Of a stretch of 6,018 bases of DNA, positions 5,742 to 6,018 are shown one piece after another; within the stretch, counting starts at the first letter, position 1; each line of letters opens with the position of its first letter. The notes below the pieces were generated by a model. It ran no database searches. It saw nothing but the letters and a program-made list of their open reading frames with translations, and was not told the DNA's origin. The DNA comes from Desulfobacterales bacterium (lineage in GTDB: Bacteria; Desulfobacterota; Desulfobacteria; Desulfobacterales; UBA11574). The position numbers and the translations under genes are program-made. Location: positions 1 through 6,018 of the forward strand of contig JAUVTO010000122.1 of NCBI GenBank assembly GCA_030601485.1, read 5' to 3'.

Positions 5742-6018
5742 TTATCCGTTGTTACGATTGTTTTGATTGGAAGGGGGTTCAACAAAGAGGGAGGAGATTC
5801 TATTTCGGCCTTTGGCTTTTGAATTATACATTGCCTGATCGGCTCTTTTGATAAATGTTGATAGTTGCTCCTTTTTAAAATATTCGGTAAGACCTATACT
5901 TATGGTTATGGTTACAATTTTATCGGGTTCCGGTAAAAAACTTTCTAATTCCACGGCAGTTTTTATCCTGTTGGCAACATTTTTTGCCTCTTCACCTTTT
6001 GTTTCCGGCAGGATAACC
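5742..6018 (-). CDS. C-terminal part of a GGDEF-domain protein (probable diguanylate cyclase), cut by the window edge
   Basis: GGDEF domains make cyclic di-GMP from two GTP. The minus-strand frame is open from the window edge (first full codon 6017-6015) to TAA at 5744-5742, giving 91 visible residues. They match the second half of the domain: VILPET at the start, then EEAKNVANRIKTAV, the beta-hairpin IVTITISIGLTEY, and the terminal signature ADQAMYNSKAKGRNR. The GGDEF catalytic loop itself, the inhibitory site and any sensory N-terminus lie outside the window, so activity cannot be judged. A GTG at 5954-5952 is internal, not the start. The last residues (NQNNRNNG) are Asn-rich and lie beyond the domain. 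The gene converges on nadA. Confidence 0.9.
   Translation of the reverse strand, partial: VILPETKGEEAKNVANRIKTAVELESFLPEPDKIVTITISIGLTEYFKKEQLSTFIKRADQAMYNSKAKGRNRISSLFVEPPSNQNNRNNG

Overview
The window looks like chromosomal DNA of an anaerobic Gram-negative bacterium, most likely a Desulfobacterota (Desulfobacterales-like) species. The reasons are a periplasmic LolA carrier (so an outer membrane), a short 298-residue quinolinate synthase of the Thermotoga-like length class, and several families of intergenic repeats of a style I recall from that group. The taxonomic call is an inference from style; no marker gene is present.

Layout, left to right. Positions 9-133 form a long imperfect palindrome resembling a MITE or hairpin element. 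At 26 bp beyond it begins a 942-residue protein (160-2988): an N-terminal Mrr-like PD-(D/E)xK nuclease, a middle module I cannot assign, a STAND-type P-loop ATPase with a DQFE Walker B and a GxP motif, a long helical/winged-helix C-terminal half, and a last pentapeptide (QMSLF) that matches the beta sliding clamp-binding motif. Thirty bases later a 134-residue protein of unknown function (3019-3423, TTG start) follows on the same strand. Together they look like a two-gene accessory module, most plausibly anti-phage or anti-plasmid defence. This is the most interesting part of the window.

Positions 3424-3731 are non-coding and hold a 32-nt direct repeat in two copies and two hairpins. Then come two housekeeping genes on the plus strand: lolA (3732-4424, lipoprotein trafficking to the outer membrane) and nadA (4480-5376, [4Fe-4S] quinolinate synthase of de novo NAD synthesis). 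They are 55 bp apart and probably co-transcribed.

Positions 5377-5741 are AT-rich and repetitive (a roughly 82-nt unit present twice with an 89-nt period, then TTGTTATTT-type repeats). They separate nadA from a convergent minus-strand gene cut by the right edge, the C-terminal part of a GGDEF (diguanylate cyclase) protein. No tRNA, rRNA, CRISPR array, integrase or transposase gene was seen.
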